Assembly (NCBI GenBank): GCA_900544535.1 | Contig: UQVH01000003.1 | Location: 103,133-167,132 of the forward strand | DNA: 64,000 nucleotides | Origin: an uncultured Bacteroidales bacterium | Lineage (GTDB): Bacteria > Bacteroidota > Bacteroidia > Bacteroidales > Muribaculaceae | Direction of reading: 5' to 3' | Shown: one piece after another, positions 26,717 to 33,841 of the stretch | Position numbering within the stretch: the stretch's first letter is position 1 | Layout of the letters: every line of letters starts with the position of its first letter | Notes under the pieces: generated by a model | Database searches by the model: none | The model's input: only the letters and a program-made list of their open reading frames with translations | What the model was told of the DNA's origin: nothing | Translations under genes and position numbers: made by a program

Positions 26717-27424
26717 ATGAAACATTGTTGGATTTTTCGATTCGCCGCTGTTGTCGTTTTCCTCTCGTCCGTTTTTGCCATGCAATTATATTCACAATCT
26801 GTGTCTTCCGAGTCCACTCTTGAAAAGAAACTCAGGGACTACGGGCTGACAGATGTGTCAGCTCTCGATTCTACAATTCAGGTTAGACTGATGTATGCCC
26901 GTCCGGATAATTTTACCGGCGTGTTACTCTATACCGACGGTCTCAATAAAGCCTATCTGCAGCCTCAGGCTGCTGCCGCGGTGGTCAGGGCTCAGGCCGA
27001 ACTCCGGCGTCTTGCTCCAGGTTTCAATCTTCTGATCAAGGATGCCGCACGCCCGATGAGTGTGCAGCGGCGTATGTTTCGCGCTGTCAGCGGCACTCCG
27101 AAAGCAAACTATGTGGCCAATCCGGCCAAAGGTGGCGGACTGCACAACTACGGCCTGGCTGTCGACATAACAATCGTCGATCCTGCGGGAAATGAGATTT
27201 CAATGGGGACGCCGGTCGACCATCTCGGTCGTGAGGCCAATATTGATGCCGAGGAGTCACTGGTCAGTCGTGGCATCATCAGCGAGACCGAACGTCAGAA
27301 CCGTCTGCTGCTGCGCCGGGTAATGACAGCCGCCGGATTTCATACCATCCGGACCGAGTGGTGGCATTTCGATTTTATCAATAAGGCTCAGGCCCGTGCA
27401 TCTTATCGCCGTCTTGACTTCTGA
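26717..27424 (+). CDS. Periplasmic D-Ala-D-Ala dipeptidase, VanX-like (M15D)
   Basis: 235 aa with an N-terminal signal (residues 1-27). The mature enzyme shows the whole VanX-type site: His143 and Asp150 in GLHNYGLAVD (zinc ligands), Glu214 and His217 in RTEWWHFDF (catalytic base and third ligand), and Arg112 in IKDAARPMSVQRRM (substrate stabilisation). Such enzymes hydrolyse D-alanyl-D-alanine. With a signal peptide and no vanHA genes nearby, a role in cell-wall turnover and D-Ala recycling is more likely than vancomycin resistance. Monocistronic; prfC follows with its own -7 box. Confidence 0.9.
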   Translation: MKHCWIFRFAAVVVFLSSVFAMQLYSQSVSSESTLEKKLRDYGLTDVSALDSTIQVRLMYARPDNFTGVLLYTDGLNKAYLQPQAAAAVVRAQAELRRLAPGFNLLIKDAARPMSVQRRMFRAVSGTPKANYVANPAKGGGLHNYGLAVDITIVDPAGNEISMGTPVDHLGREANIDAEESLVSRGIISETERQNRLLLRRVMTAAGFHTIRTEWWHFDFINKAQARASYRRLDF

Positions 27425-27440
27425 ACTCAAAAAAAATTCG

Positions 27441-27448
27441 TAAATTTG
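27441..27448 (+). promoter_or_regulatory. prfC -7 box
   Basis: TAAATTTG matches TAnnTTTG, 31 bp before the prfC ATG and 17 bp after the previous stop. No good -33 element at the right spacing. Confidence 0.4.
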
Positions 27449-27479
27449 CACCCGCAAAAATCATAAAACAGTAAACTTC

Positions 27480-29057
27480 ATGGCTCTTACCGACGAAATT
27501 GCCCGCAGACGCACCTTTGCAATCATCTCACACCCTGACGCAGGAAAAACTACCCTCACTGAAAAGTTGCTTCTTTTCGGCGGGGCGATCCATGTTGCCG
27601 GCGCGGTGAAATCAAACAAGATCAAGAAAACTGCAACGTCCGACTGGATGGAGATTGAGAAACAGCGTGGTATTTCGGTCGCTACTTCTGTCATGGGGTT
27701 CAACTACGGCGACTATAAGATAAATATTCTCGACACTCCCGGTCACCAGGATTTTGCCGAGGACACATACCGTACGCTGACCGCCGTTGATAGCGTCATT
27801 ATCGTGGTCGATGTCGCCAAAGGTGTCGAGCAGCAGACCCGCAAGCTCATGGAGGTCTGCCGTATGCGCAACACTCCGGTGATTATTTTTGTCAACAAGC
27901 TCGACCGTGAGGGCCGCGATCCATTCGATATTCTCGACGAACTTGAAAGCGAACTGAAGATCAGTGTGCGTCCGCTGTCGTGGCCTATTAATATAGGTGC
28001 TAAGTTCAAGGGAGTCTATAATATCTTTGAGCACTCCCTCGATCTGTTTACTCCCGACAAGCAGCGTGTCAGCGAGCGTGTGGAGATAGATTCCGTGACC
28101 GATCCTCGTGTCGACGAGGCGGTAGGGGAGACCGATGCGGCCAAGTTGCGTGAGGATCTTGAGCTTATCGAGGGCGTATATCCCGAATTCGATACTCAGT
28201 CTTATCTCGAAGGCCGTGTGGCTCCCGTGTTTTTCGGATCGGCTCTGAATACCTTCGGCGTTAAGGAACTTCTTGATTGTTTCGTGAAGATCGCCCCGTC
28301 ACCCCGTCCCGTTACGGCCGAAGAGCGCACGATCAATCCTGAGGAAGAAGGCTTTTCGGGCTTCGTGTTCAAGATTCATGCCAATATGGACCCCAACCAC
28401 CGCTCATGTATCGCATTCGTGAAAGTCTGCTCAGGTAAATTTGAACGCAATGCGCCTTATCGTCATGTAAGATCCGGCAAGACCATGAAATTCGCCGCGC
28501 CGACGGCATTCATGGCCCAGAAGAAAAATATTGTCGACGAGGCATATCCCGGCGACATCGTCGGTATTCCCGACACCGGCAACTTCAAGATAGGCGACAC
28601 CTTGACATCGGGCGAGACCTTGCATTTCAAGGGGTTGCCGAGTTTCTCGCCTGAAATGTTCAAATACATCGAGAATTCCGACCCGATGAAAGCCAAGCAG
28701 CTTGACAAAGGTATTCAGCAGCTTATGGACGAAGGTGTGGCGCAGCTTTTTGTCAACCAGTTCAACGGCCGCAAGATTATCGGTACCGTCGGACAGCTCC
28801 AGTTTGAAGTTATCCAGTATCGTCTTCTCCATGAATATGGCGCGCAGTGCCGCTGGGAGCCGATCTCGCTCTACAAAGCCTGCTGGATCGAGAGCGATGA
28901 TCCCGAAGCGCTCGCCGCATTCAAGAAGCGTAAATTCCAGTTCATGGCGGTAGACCGCGAGGGCCGCGACGTCTTCCTCGCCGATTCCGGCTATGTCCTC
29001 CAGATGGCCCAGAACGACTTCCCGAAAATCCGTTTCCATTTTTCGAGCGAATTTTAA
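27480..29057 (+). CDS. prfC: Peptide chain release factor 3
   Basis: 525 aa, close to the usual 529. Translation GTPase with G1 SHPDAGKTTLTEK (about residues 18-30), G2 region QRGISVATSVMGF, G3 DTPGHQDF (about 85-92), G4 NKLDRE (about 140). The segment KSNKIKKTATSDWMEIEKQRGI distinguishes RF3 from EF-G and other relatives. It releases RF1/RF2 from ribosomes after termination. The gene is followed by the tRNA-Ser unit, which has its own promoter. Confidence 0.97.
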   Translation: MALTDEIARRRTFAIISHPDAGKTTLTEKLLLFGGAIHVAGAVKSNKIKKTATSDWMEIEKQRGISVATSVMGFNYGDYKINILDTPGHQDFAEDTYRTLTAVDSVIIVVDVAKGVEQQTRKLMEVCRMRNTPVIIFVNKLDREGRDPFDILDELESELKISVRPLSWPINIGAKFKGVYNIFEHSLDLFTPDKQRVSERVEIDSVTDPRVDEAVGETDAAKLREDLELIEGVYPEFDTQSYLEGRVAPVFFGSALNTFGVKELLDCFVKIAPSPRPVTAEERTINPEEEGFSGFVFKIHANMDPNHRSCIAFVKVCSGKFERNAPYRHVRSGKTMKFAAPTAFMAQKKNIVDEAYPGDIVGIPDTGNFKIGDTLTSGETLHFKGLPSFSPEMFKYIENSDPMKAKQLDKGIQQLMDEGVAQLFVNQFNGRKIIGTVGQLQFEVIQYRLLHEYGAQCRWEPISLYKACWIESDDPEALAAFKKRKFQFMAVDREGRDVFLADSGYVLQMAQNDFPKIRFHFSSEF

Positions 29058-29140
29058 TTTAAGGGGTTCAGAGGCCATATTTTAGAGGCGTTTTGCGCAG
29101 GGCTTTCAGCAGGACTGTGGTAAAAATATTTATTAAAATA

Positions 29141-29172
29141 TTTGGAAGGTTCGTGAAAAATACCTACCTTTG
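29141..29172 (+). promoter_or_regulatory. Promoter of tRNA-Ser
   Basis: -33 TTTG (29141-29144), 20-bp spacer, -7 TACCTTTG (29165-29172): a full consensus match, 62 bp upstream of the mature tRNA. Confidence 0.8.
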
Positions 29173-29234
29173 CAACGCTTTAGAGAAAGTGAGGCACTTT
29201 TAAGAAGTGCGGAAACAAAATTCAACAAGCACTT

Positions 29235-29321
29235 GGAGAGATGGGTGAGTGGCTGAAACCACCAGTTTGCTAAACTGACGTAGGAGCAATCCTACCACGA
29301 GTTCGAATCTCGTTCTCTCCG
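29235..29321 (+). tRNA. tRNA-Ser(GCU)
   Basis: 87 nt, a class II tRNA. Acceptor stem GGAGAGA pairs with TCTCTCC (29314-29320) with discriminator G; anticodon loop TTGCTAA gives anticodon GCT (codons AGC/AGU, serine); a long variable arm GTAGGAGCAATCCTAC follows; T-arm ACGAG-TTCGAAT-CTCGT. CCA is not encoded. It opens the accessory stretch that follows, a common place for insertions. Confidence 0.96.
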
Positions 29322-29325
29322 CGAA

Positions 29326-29358
29326 AGAGCTGCAAGTCAACGACTTGCGGCTCTTTTT
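29326..29358 (+). terminator. Intrinsic terminator after tRNA-Ser
   Basis: AGAGCTGCAAGTC (29326-29338) pairs with GACTTGCGGCTCT (29342-29354) with one wobble, then TTTT. Beyond it, 29359-29472 holds no gene, only a small CTTTGC/GCAAAG hairpin and a partial copy of the repeat described at 30042. Confidence 0.85.
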
Positions 29359-29472
29359 GCGTCAGAGAGAGAACGAATTCGGACGAGTAGAGTTCGTCAT
29401 CGCGCAGCGCTTTGCATCGCAAAGAATCCGGCCCTCTCCGCAATAAACCATCTGAATTTCAGTGGGCTTTCT

Positions 29473-29502
29473 TTTGCTTGTAAAAATATAAGCGTAACTT
29501 TG
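29473..29502 (+). promoter_or_regulatory. Promoter abutting the GNAT start codon
   Basis: -33 TTTG (29473-29476), 18-bp spacer, -7 TAACTTTG (29495-29502). The ATG is at 29507, four bases after the -7 box, so the mRNA would be nearly leaderless. Confidence 0.55.
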
Positions 29503-29506
29503 AGAC

Positions 29507-30016
29507 ATGGATTTACGAAAGGCAACAATTGAAGATGTATCGGAGGTGATGCGGGTTTTTGCGCAAGCTCGTCGCGCTCAACGTCTTGCCGGTTTCCGCC
29601 AATGGGAAGACGGCTATCCGTCAGTGGATGTTTTGATGTCGGATATAAACAACGCTATCGGTTTTATCCTTGATGACAGCGGAAAAACGGCGGGATATGT
29701 GGCAATCGCTTCCGACGATAGGGAGTATAATCGGCATCCCGAATTGTGGAATATTGATAAAACTTATGCAGTCTTTCACCGTATTGCTCTCTCGGATGAT
29801 TACAGAGGGCGGAAATTGTCAGGCGAACTATTCGATTTAGCCGAGTCTCAGGCCCTCCGGATGGGTGTCGATTTTGTCAGAATCGACACCGGTCTTGAAA
29901 ACAGACCGATGCAACATATCCTTTCAAAAAGGGGATACGTCAATCTTGGCAGCTGCGATTTCATCTGGGGCAAAAGACTGGCCTACGAAAAGTCACTCTC
30001 CATCACTGCATCTTGA
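29507..30016 (+). CDS. GNAT-family N-acetyltransferase
   Basis: 169 aa, a single GNAT domain. It opens MDLRKATIEDVSEVMRVFAQAR; the acetyl-CoA loop is VFHRIALSDDYRGRKLSGELFDLAESQA (about residues 87-115), where the R-x2-G-x-(A/L) core is YRGRKLSG; the last strands include DTGLENRPMQHILSKRGYVNLG. The substrate is not evident. It lies between two imperfect copies of a short repeat and its promoter touches its start codon. It ends in a terminator at 30084-30109. Confidence 0.85.
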   Translation: MDLRKATIEDVSEVMRVFAQARRAQRLAGFRQWEDGYPSVDVLMSDINNAIGFILDDSGKTAGYVAIASDDREYNRHPELWNIDKTYAVFHRIALSDDYRGRKLSGELFDLAESQALRMGVDFVRIDTGLENRPMQHILSKRGYVNLGSCDFIWGKRLAYEKSLSITAS

Positions 30017-30041
30017 TTTCCGGCAGATAAAAATTTACACC

Positions 30042-30063
30042 CCTCCGCATTATCGCACTAAAT
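30042..30063 (+). repeat. 22-bp direct repeat, copy 1
   Basis: Twenty-two bases beginning CCTCCGCATTATCG and ending CACTAAAT recur exactly at 33081-33102, 3,039 bp away, on the same strand. The two copies bracket the leader and LRR gene. A degenerate relative (CTCTCCGCAATAAACC) occurs near 29436, upstream of the GNAT gene, and the tRNA-Ser end also reads CTCTCCGC. Confidence 0.85.
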
Positions 30064-30083
30064 GTTTTCAATAGGATAAGAAA

Positions 30084-30109
30084 CCCGCTGAATCTCAGTG
30101 GGCTTTCTT
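30084..30109 (+). terminator. Terminator after GNAT gene
   Basis: CCCGCTGA (30084-30091) and TCAGTGGG (30095-30102) pair (one G-T wobble), followed by CTTTCTT. A decayed copy, CTGAATTTCAGTGGGCTTTC, lies around 29452-29471. Confidence 0.65.
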
Positions 30110-30163
30110 GTGTTCAGGGGCATGATTACCCCAATATTATGTATGTAGAATAATCTGCTTTCC

Positions 30164-30315
30164 AAGAGCGTCTAATCCGAATAATTTTTCGTAACTTTGC
30201 GCTATCCGATGGAAGAGAAATGCCGTTGGAAAAGAAAAGTGTCAAGCTTTCTTTCTCAGCTAAACGAACCGCCAATTCAATAACAACCTGAGATAGAGTG
30301 AGATTAGACGCTCTT
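30164..30315. promoter_or_regulatory. Candidate invertible promoter segment (14-bp inverted repeats)
   Basis: AAGAGCGTCTAATC at 30164-30177 is repeated in perfect inverted form at 30302-30315, 124 bp apart. Between them, 14 bp inside the left arm, is a -7 box TAACTTTG (30192-30199) pointing toward the LRR gene at 30531. The left arm lies upstream of the promoter, so the repeats cannot fold together in the transcript; this argues for a DNA-level function. Bacteroidales often switch surface genes by inverting promoters between such repeats. No invertase gene is in the window. In the given orientation the promoter would be ON. Confidence 0.6.
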
Positions 30316-30530
30316 TCTGTTTTGTGGTATCTGCTGATGCGACCATGCTCGTCGTATCTTCGCATACTCAATTCAGAGGGGCAGTTTATTCTACCCTTAG
30401 ATCATTCAGGTTGAGGCCTTGGCGGGCCTGTTTAGCTATGATTGAGGTGCGATGAATTCCCCTCTTTTCTTTTTACCGCATAGCAAACCGCCGAATTAGG
30501 GAGTCAGGAGGCTATAAGATCAAACTCCAG
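30316..30530 (+). other. Long untranslated leader of the LRR gene
   Basis: About 215 bp without a credible ORF. It holds an AGGCC/GGCCT hairpin near 30415-30430 and a long-range pair GAGGGG (about 30376-30381) with CCCTC (about 30459-30465) followed by TTTTCTTTTT, a possible attenuator-like fold. An 81-codon minus-strand ORF (30126-30371) crosses the inverted repeat and resembles nothing I know; I do not call it. Confidence 0.35.
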
Positions 30531-32999
30531 ATGTTAAAATTTCTACGCTACCTCTTATTAACAATGGTTGTGTCGGTCTCTTCTCTTTCAGGGATGGCCT
30601 TTTACGACTCAGAATCATGGTGCAATTACAAAATTCTTACGAATTCAGATGAAGATGGTTATACAGTTGAGTTAACATCCTCTGATTTACTTGATGTCTC
30701 TGTCCCAAGTTCTGTCCGCTATGGCGGTAAAACTTATACTGTCGTTGGAGTCGGCACCGGAGCGTTCAAAAATAAAACCCTCAATATTGATAAGTTCATT
30801 CTACCCAATACATTGGAGTATATCGGAGAGCAGGCATTTTACAATACAAAATTCCAGACCCCCAATAAAACCAGAACATACTCCTTATCATTGCCTTCAA
30901 ACATAACCGCAATTGGGCGGGAAGCATTCATGAATGCTTATGCGCATAATGATGGCCGTATAGCTATCTATCTTCCAAGTTCTCTGAAGGAAATAGCGTA
31001 TCGTTGCTTTTTTCAAGCCGATTTCCAGAGTGTGCAGGTTAATAAGGCATGTACAGCAATCAGGGGGATGGCTTTCAATGCCTTTACAGGATCTATTTCT
31101 GTTCCGACTGATAATTCCATTATTAGCATGGAGGGGTCTCCGTTCTATAATTCGCAACTGACCACTATCAATCTTCCGATGATTGAATCTGTTGAAACCG
31201 TTTCTTTCAGCAACTGTCCTGTCCTGACTTCGATCAGCATAGGAGATAAGATTTCGATAGTACCTCCGAGGTTTTTATCCAATTGCAGTTATTTATCAGA
31301 AGTAGAATTTAAGGGTGATATTGAAGAAATCGGTGCGAATGCATTTCAAGGATGCAGTAAATTGAAAAAATTTAAGTTTGGCAATGTGCTTCAGAAAATA
31401 GGTGATTATGCGTTTGACAGATGTGAACAGATGGAGTATTTTGAATTTCCGGAATGCTTGAAAAACGTAGGTAATTACTCATTCAGGGGATGCAAGAACT
31501 TTACTGAATTGTATTTTCCTGATGAGATGGAATCAATAGGAGCCGGAGCGTTCGCGTTGACCGAGACGAGAAGGATTCTGCTGAATTCCACTATCAAAAG
31601 CATCGGGAGAAATGCGTTCAGCTTTATCGGCGGAGCGGAATGGCTGCTTAAATCGGCCAAACCCACTGAAGTTCTAAACTCGCTATTGCCGTTGCCGTCA
31701 GGTGTACAACTTTATATTCCCGACGGGTGCCGACAGAATTATGAATATGTCACTGGCTGGAGTTGGCAGGATCTTGAGGATAAAGGTGGCGAATATAAGA
31801 TACTTCCCACATGGAGCCTTATAAATTATTCAAGTAAGTACGGAGAAACGATCGAACCTAAGCTCTCCTATTATCCATGTGACTATCTGACGGGTGATGA
31901 GCCGGTTGGAACTCCGGTAATTGCATCTGCTTATAAAGAGTGGAAAAATGCGGGTTCATATCCGGTCGTGTTATCTTGGGACGATACCCCGCATAGCAAA
32001 TTCATTGTGCTGCTGGAAAAGGATTGGAATATTTCGAAAGCGGTGTTGACAGCCACAGCTGCTGATGTATGCAGACCCTACGGGCAGCCTAATCCGGAAG
32101 TAGGTATTGCGTATTCAGGCTTCATGTATGAAGATAACGAGTCAGTGATTGAAAAGAGTCCTGTTGTCACAATAGATGCCACTGAAGAGACTACGGTAGG
32201 GAAATATCCGATAACTCTCTCAGGCGGGGAAACTCAGAATTATGAATTCAAGTATGTGGGTAGTGAACTCACAATTGAAAAAGCCCCTCAGGTTATCACC
32301 TGGAATCAGGAATTTGAGAAAGTCTATGAGGGGCAGAAAATAGAACTGGACGCTGAGGCCTCGTCAGGTCTTCCTGTGAGCTACACCACCATCTCATATC
32401 CCATGATAATACTTGATGGAAATATGGTGAGATTTCTATTCTCCGGAAGTGGTACTCTTACGGCAAAACAATCCGGTAACGAGAATTATCTCCCTGCTGA
32501 TCCGGTTGAAAAGGTGATAAATGTGAGGGAATATGTTGTTGAAAAAATCACACTGGATGAAAGTGAAATTAATATCAAAGAGGGTGAATATTTCCGGTTA
32601 ACAGCTTCATGGGAGCCTTCAGAGATTGAATCCCCGGAGTTAAATTGGTATTCAACCAATTATATCTCTGCCACAGTTGATAATACAGGTTTGGTATTTG
32701 GAATAAGGGAGGGAAAAACAATTGTGACAGTGCGTTTAAAAGACAATCCGGAAATTTCTGCATCCTGCACTGTTAATGTCAGTATAGAAAGCGGATTAAA
32801 TAATATTGAATCATCGGCCGGACATCAATATCGGATAGAGCAGAATAAACTGATCATAATATCCGAATTAACTTCACCCGTCAGGATTTATTCAGTGGAA
32901 GGAAGAATGCTTTATCAAGGAGCAGATAGGGAAATATGGCTCAATGAAGGAATTTACATCCTTAGTATTGATGGAAAAGCAATAAAAATTAAGATGTAA
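30531..32999 (+). CDS. BspA-type leucine-rich-repeat surface protein with MBG and Ig-like domains
   Basis: 822 aa with signal peptide (FLRYLLLTMVVSVSSLSG). Residues 50-385 are LRR_5/BspA repeats, about ten copies ending in phrases such as IEEIGANAFQGCSKLKKFKF and LQKIGDYAFDRCEQMEYFEF. Residues about 420-600 carry two MBG-like units (WNISKAVLTATAADVCRPYGQPNPE, then LTIEKAPQVITWNQ), about 680-760 a bacterial Ig-like (BIG2) unit (ITLDESEINIKEGEYFRLTASWEP), and the last 55 residues resemble a type IX secretion sorting tail (VRIYSVEGRMLYQGADREI and GIYILSIDGKAIKIKM). BspA proteins bind host matrix and other bacteria. Its promoter lies in a candidate invertible segment. Lower GC and more relaxed codon use than its neighbours suggest transfer. 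Confidence 0.88.
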   Translation: MLKFLRYLLLTMVVSVSSLSGMAFYDSESWCNYKILTNSDEDGYTVELTSSDLLDVSVPSSVRYGGKTYTVVGVGTGAFKNKTLNIDKFILPNTLEYIGEQAFYNTKFQTPNKTRTYSLSLPSNITAIGREAFMNAYAHNDGRIAIYLPSSLKEIAYRCFFQADFQSVQVNKACTAIRGMAFNAFTGSISVPTDNSIISMEGSPFYNSQLTTINLPMIESVETVSFSNCPVLTSISIGDKISIVPPRFLSNCSYLSEVEFKGDIEEIGANAFQGCSKLKKFKFGNVLQKIGDYAFDRCEQMEYFEFPECLKNVGNYSFRGCKNFTELYFPDEMESIGAGAFALTETRRILLNSTIKSIGRNAFSFIGGAEWLLKSAKPTEVLNSLLPLPSGVQLYIPDGCRQNYEYVTGWSWQDLEDKGGEYKILPTWSLINYSSKYGETIEPKLSYYPCDYLTGDEPVGTPVIASAYKEWKNAGSYPVVLSWDDTPHSKFIVLLEKDWNISKAVLTATAADVCRPYGQPNPEVGIAYSGFMYEDNESVIEKSPVVTIDATEETTVGKYPITLSGGETQNYEFKYVGSELTIEKAPQVITWNQEFEKVYEGQKIELDAEASSGLPVSYTTISYPMIILDGNMVRFLFSGSGTLTAKQSGNENYLPADPVEKVINVREYVVEKITLDESEINIKEGEYFRLTASWEPSEIESPELNWYSTNYISATVDNTGLVFGIREGKTIVTVRLKDNPEISASCTVNVSIESGLNNIESSAGHQYRIEQNKLIIISELTSPVRIYSVEGRMLYQGADREIWLNEGIYILSIDGKAIKIKM

Positions 33000-33023
33000 A
33001 AATCCGCACATTACAAACTCTGA

Positions 33024-33055
33024 CAGCTCACTCTTAATCGGGTGGGCTGTTTTTA
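33024..33055 (+). terminator. Terminator after LRR gene
   Basis: CAGCTCAC (33024-33031) pairs with GTGGGCTG (33042-33049), followed by TTTTT. Confidence 0.75.
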
Positions 33056-33080
33056 TTGAATTTGTTGAAAAATTTTGCGT

Positions 33081-33102
33081 CCTCCGCATTATCGCACTAA
33101 AT
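33081..33102 (+). repeat. 22-bp direct repeat, copy 2
   Basis: Exact copy of 30042-30063, directly after the LRR terminator and before the next gene's -7 box (TATCTTTG, 33119-33126). Confidence 0.85.
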
Positions 33103-33159
33103 CGGGCTTTCGGGGTATTATCTTTGCGGTATTAAACATCCGATTAAAAAATTACCGCT

Positions 33160-33660
33160 ATGAAAAAACATGCTTCAAACCCGCTCTGTCCCGTTTCCAA
33201 AAAGTTCTATGGCTACATCTCAGTCCGTGTCCGCGAGTCGCTGACGCTTATCGGTCGGGAAGACGCCGTTGCAGAAGCGATGGCCTGCATCGAGCGCTAT
33301 ATGGCCGACGGAAGTCTGCCCCCGGACGACAGTTGCCCGGCTGTCGTGCTGACATTCTCGATATTGCGCCCTGAAATCGACAAAGCCATCCAGCGCTCAA
33401 TCCGTGCCCGCAGCCGTAGCGCCAAAAAGACATCCGCATGCGCCGACAATCAAAGCCTCGCAGCATCGGCCGATGCCATGACAGCAACCACAGTACACGC
33501 ATCCGGCAAAAATTCACCCGTCTTCGAATCCTGCGCCTGCGTGGAGGAGGACCGTGAACCGGCTCCATTCGCCCCGCGCAACCGCCGTGAACGCCGACTT
33601 TACGAGCGGGAAGTGCGCCGCGCCGTCCGCCGTATAGCTCTCCGTTTGCCGGGAGTCTGA
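33160..33660 (+). CDS. Uncharacterised basic protein
   Basis: 166 aa, family not recognised. The first 85 residues look like a small folded domain (KKFYGYISVRVRESLTLIG, then a helix EDAVAEAMACIERYMADG and the strand-like CPAVVLTFSIL). Residues 90-130 are Ala/Ser/Thr-rich and probably disordered. The C-terminus is strongly basic and helical (RNRRERRLYEREVRRAVRRI), suitable for nucleic-acid binding. No signal peptide. GC-rich compared with the LRR gene beside it. A -7 box TATCTTTG (33119-33126) lies 33 bp upstream, so it is likely expressed alone. I see no link with the GH2 gene 181 bp downstream, which has its own -7 box TATCTTTG (about 33768) followed by a GACCGGC/GCCGGTC hairpin. Confidence 0.6.
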   Translation: MKKHASNPLCPVSKKFYGYISVRVRESLTLIGREDAVAEAMACIERYMADGSLPPDDSCPAVVLTFSILRPEIDKAIQRSIRARSRSAKKTSACADNQSLAASADAMTATTVHASGKNSPVFESCACVEEDREPAPFAPRNRRERRLYEREVRRAVRRIALRLPGV

Positions 33661-33841
33661 ACTGTCAGACCTGTCATATCGTACAAATCAATGCAATAAT
33701 CCGGACAGTATGAACGGAAACAAATGTTTTCGTATCATCTTATAGGTGTAAACTCGTCAAAAAGCCCGTATCTTTGCAACAGGACCGGCGAAGGGAAAAC
33801 AGCCGGTCATATTACCTTAACTAATATTTTTGACGTAAGGA

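Noticed and set aside
26717..27424. VanX-like gene as vancomycin resistance
   Set aside because: It has a signal peptide and stands alone; resistance VanX is cytoplasmic and comes with vanH and vanA.
30126..30371. 81-codon minus-strand frame across the inverted repeats
   Set aside because: No family, no start signal, and it overlaps the promoter and right arm of the candidate switch.
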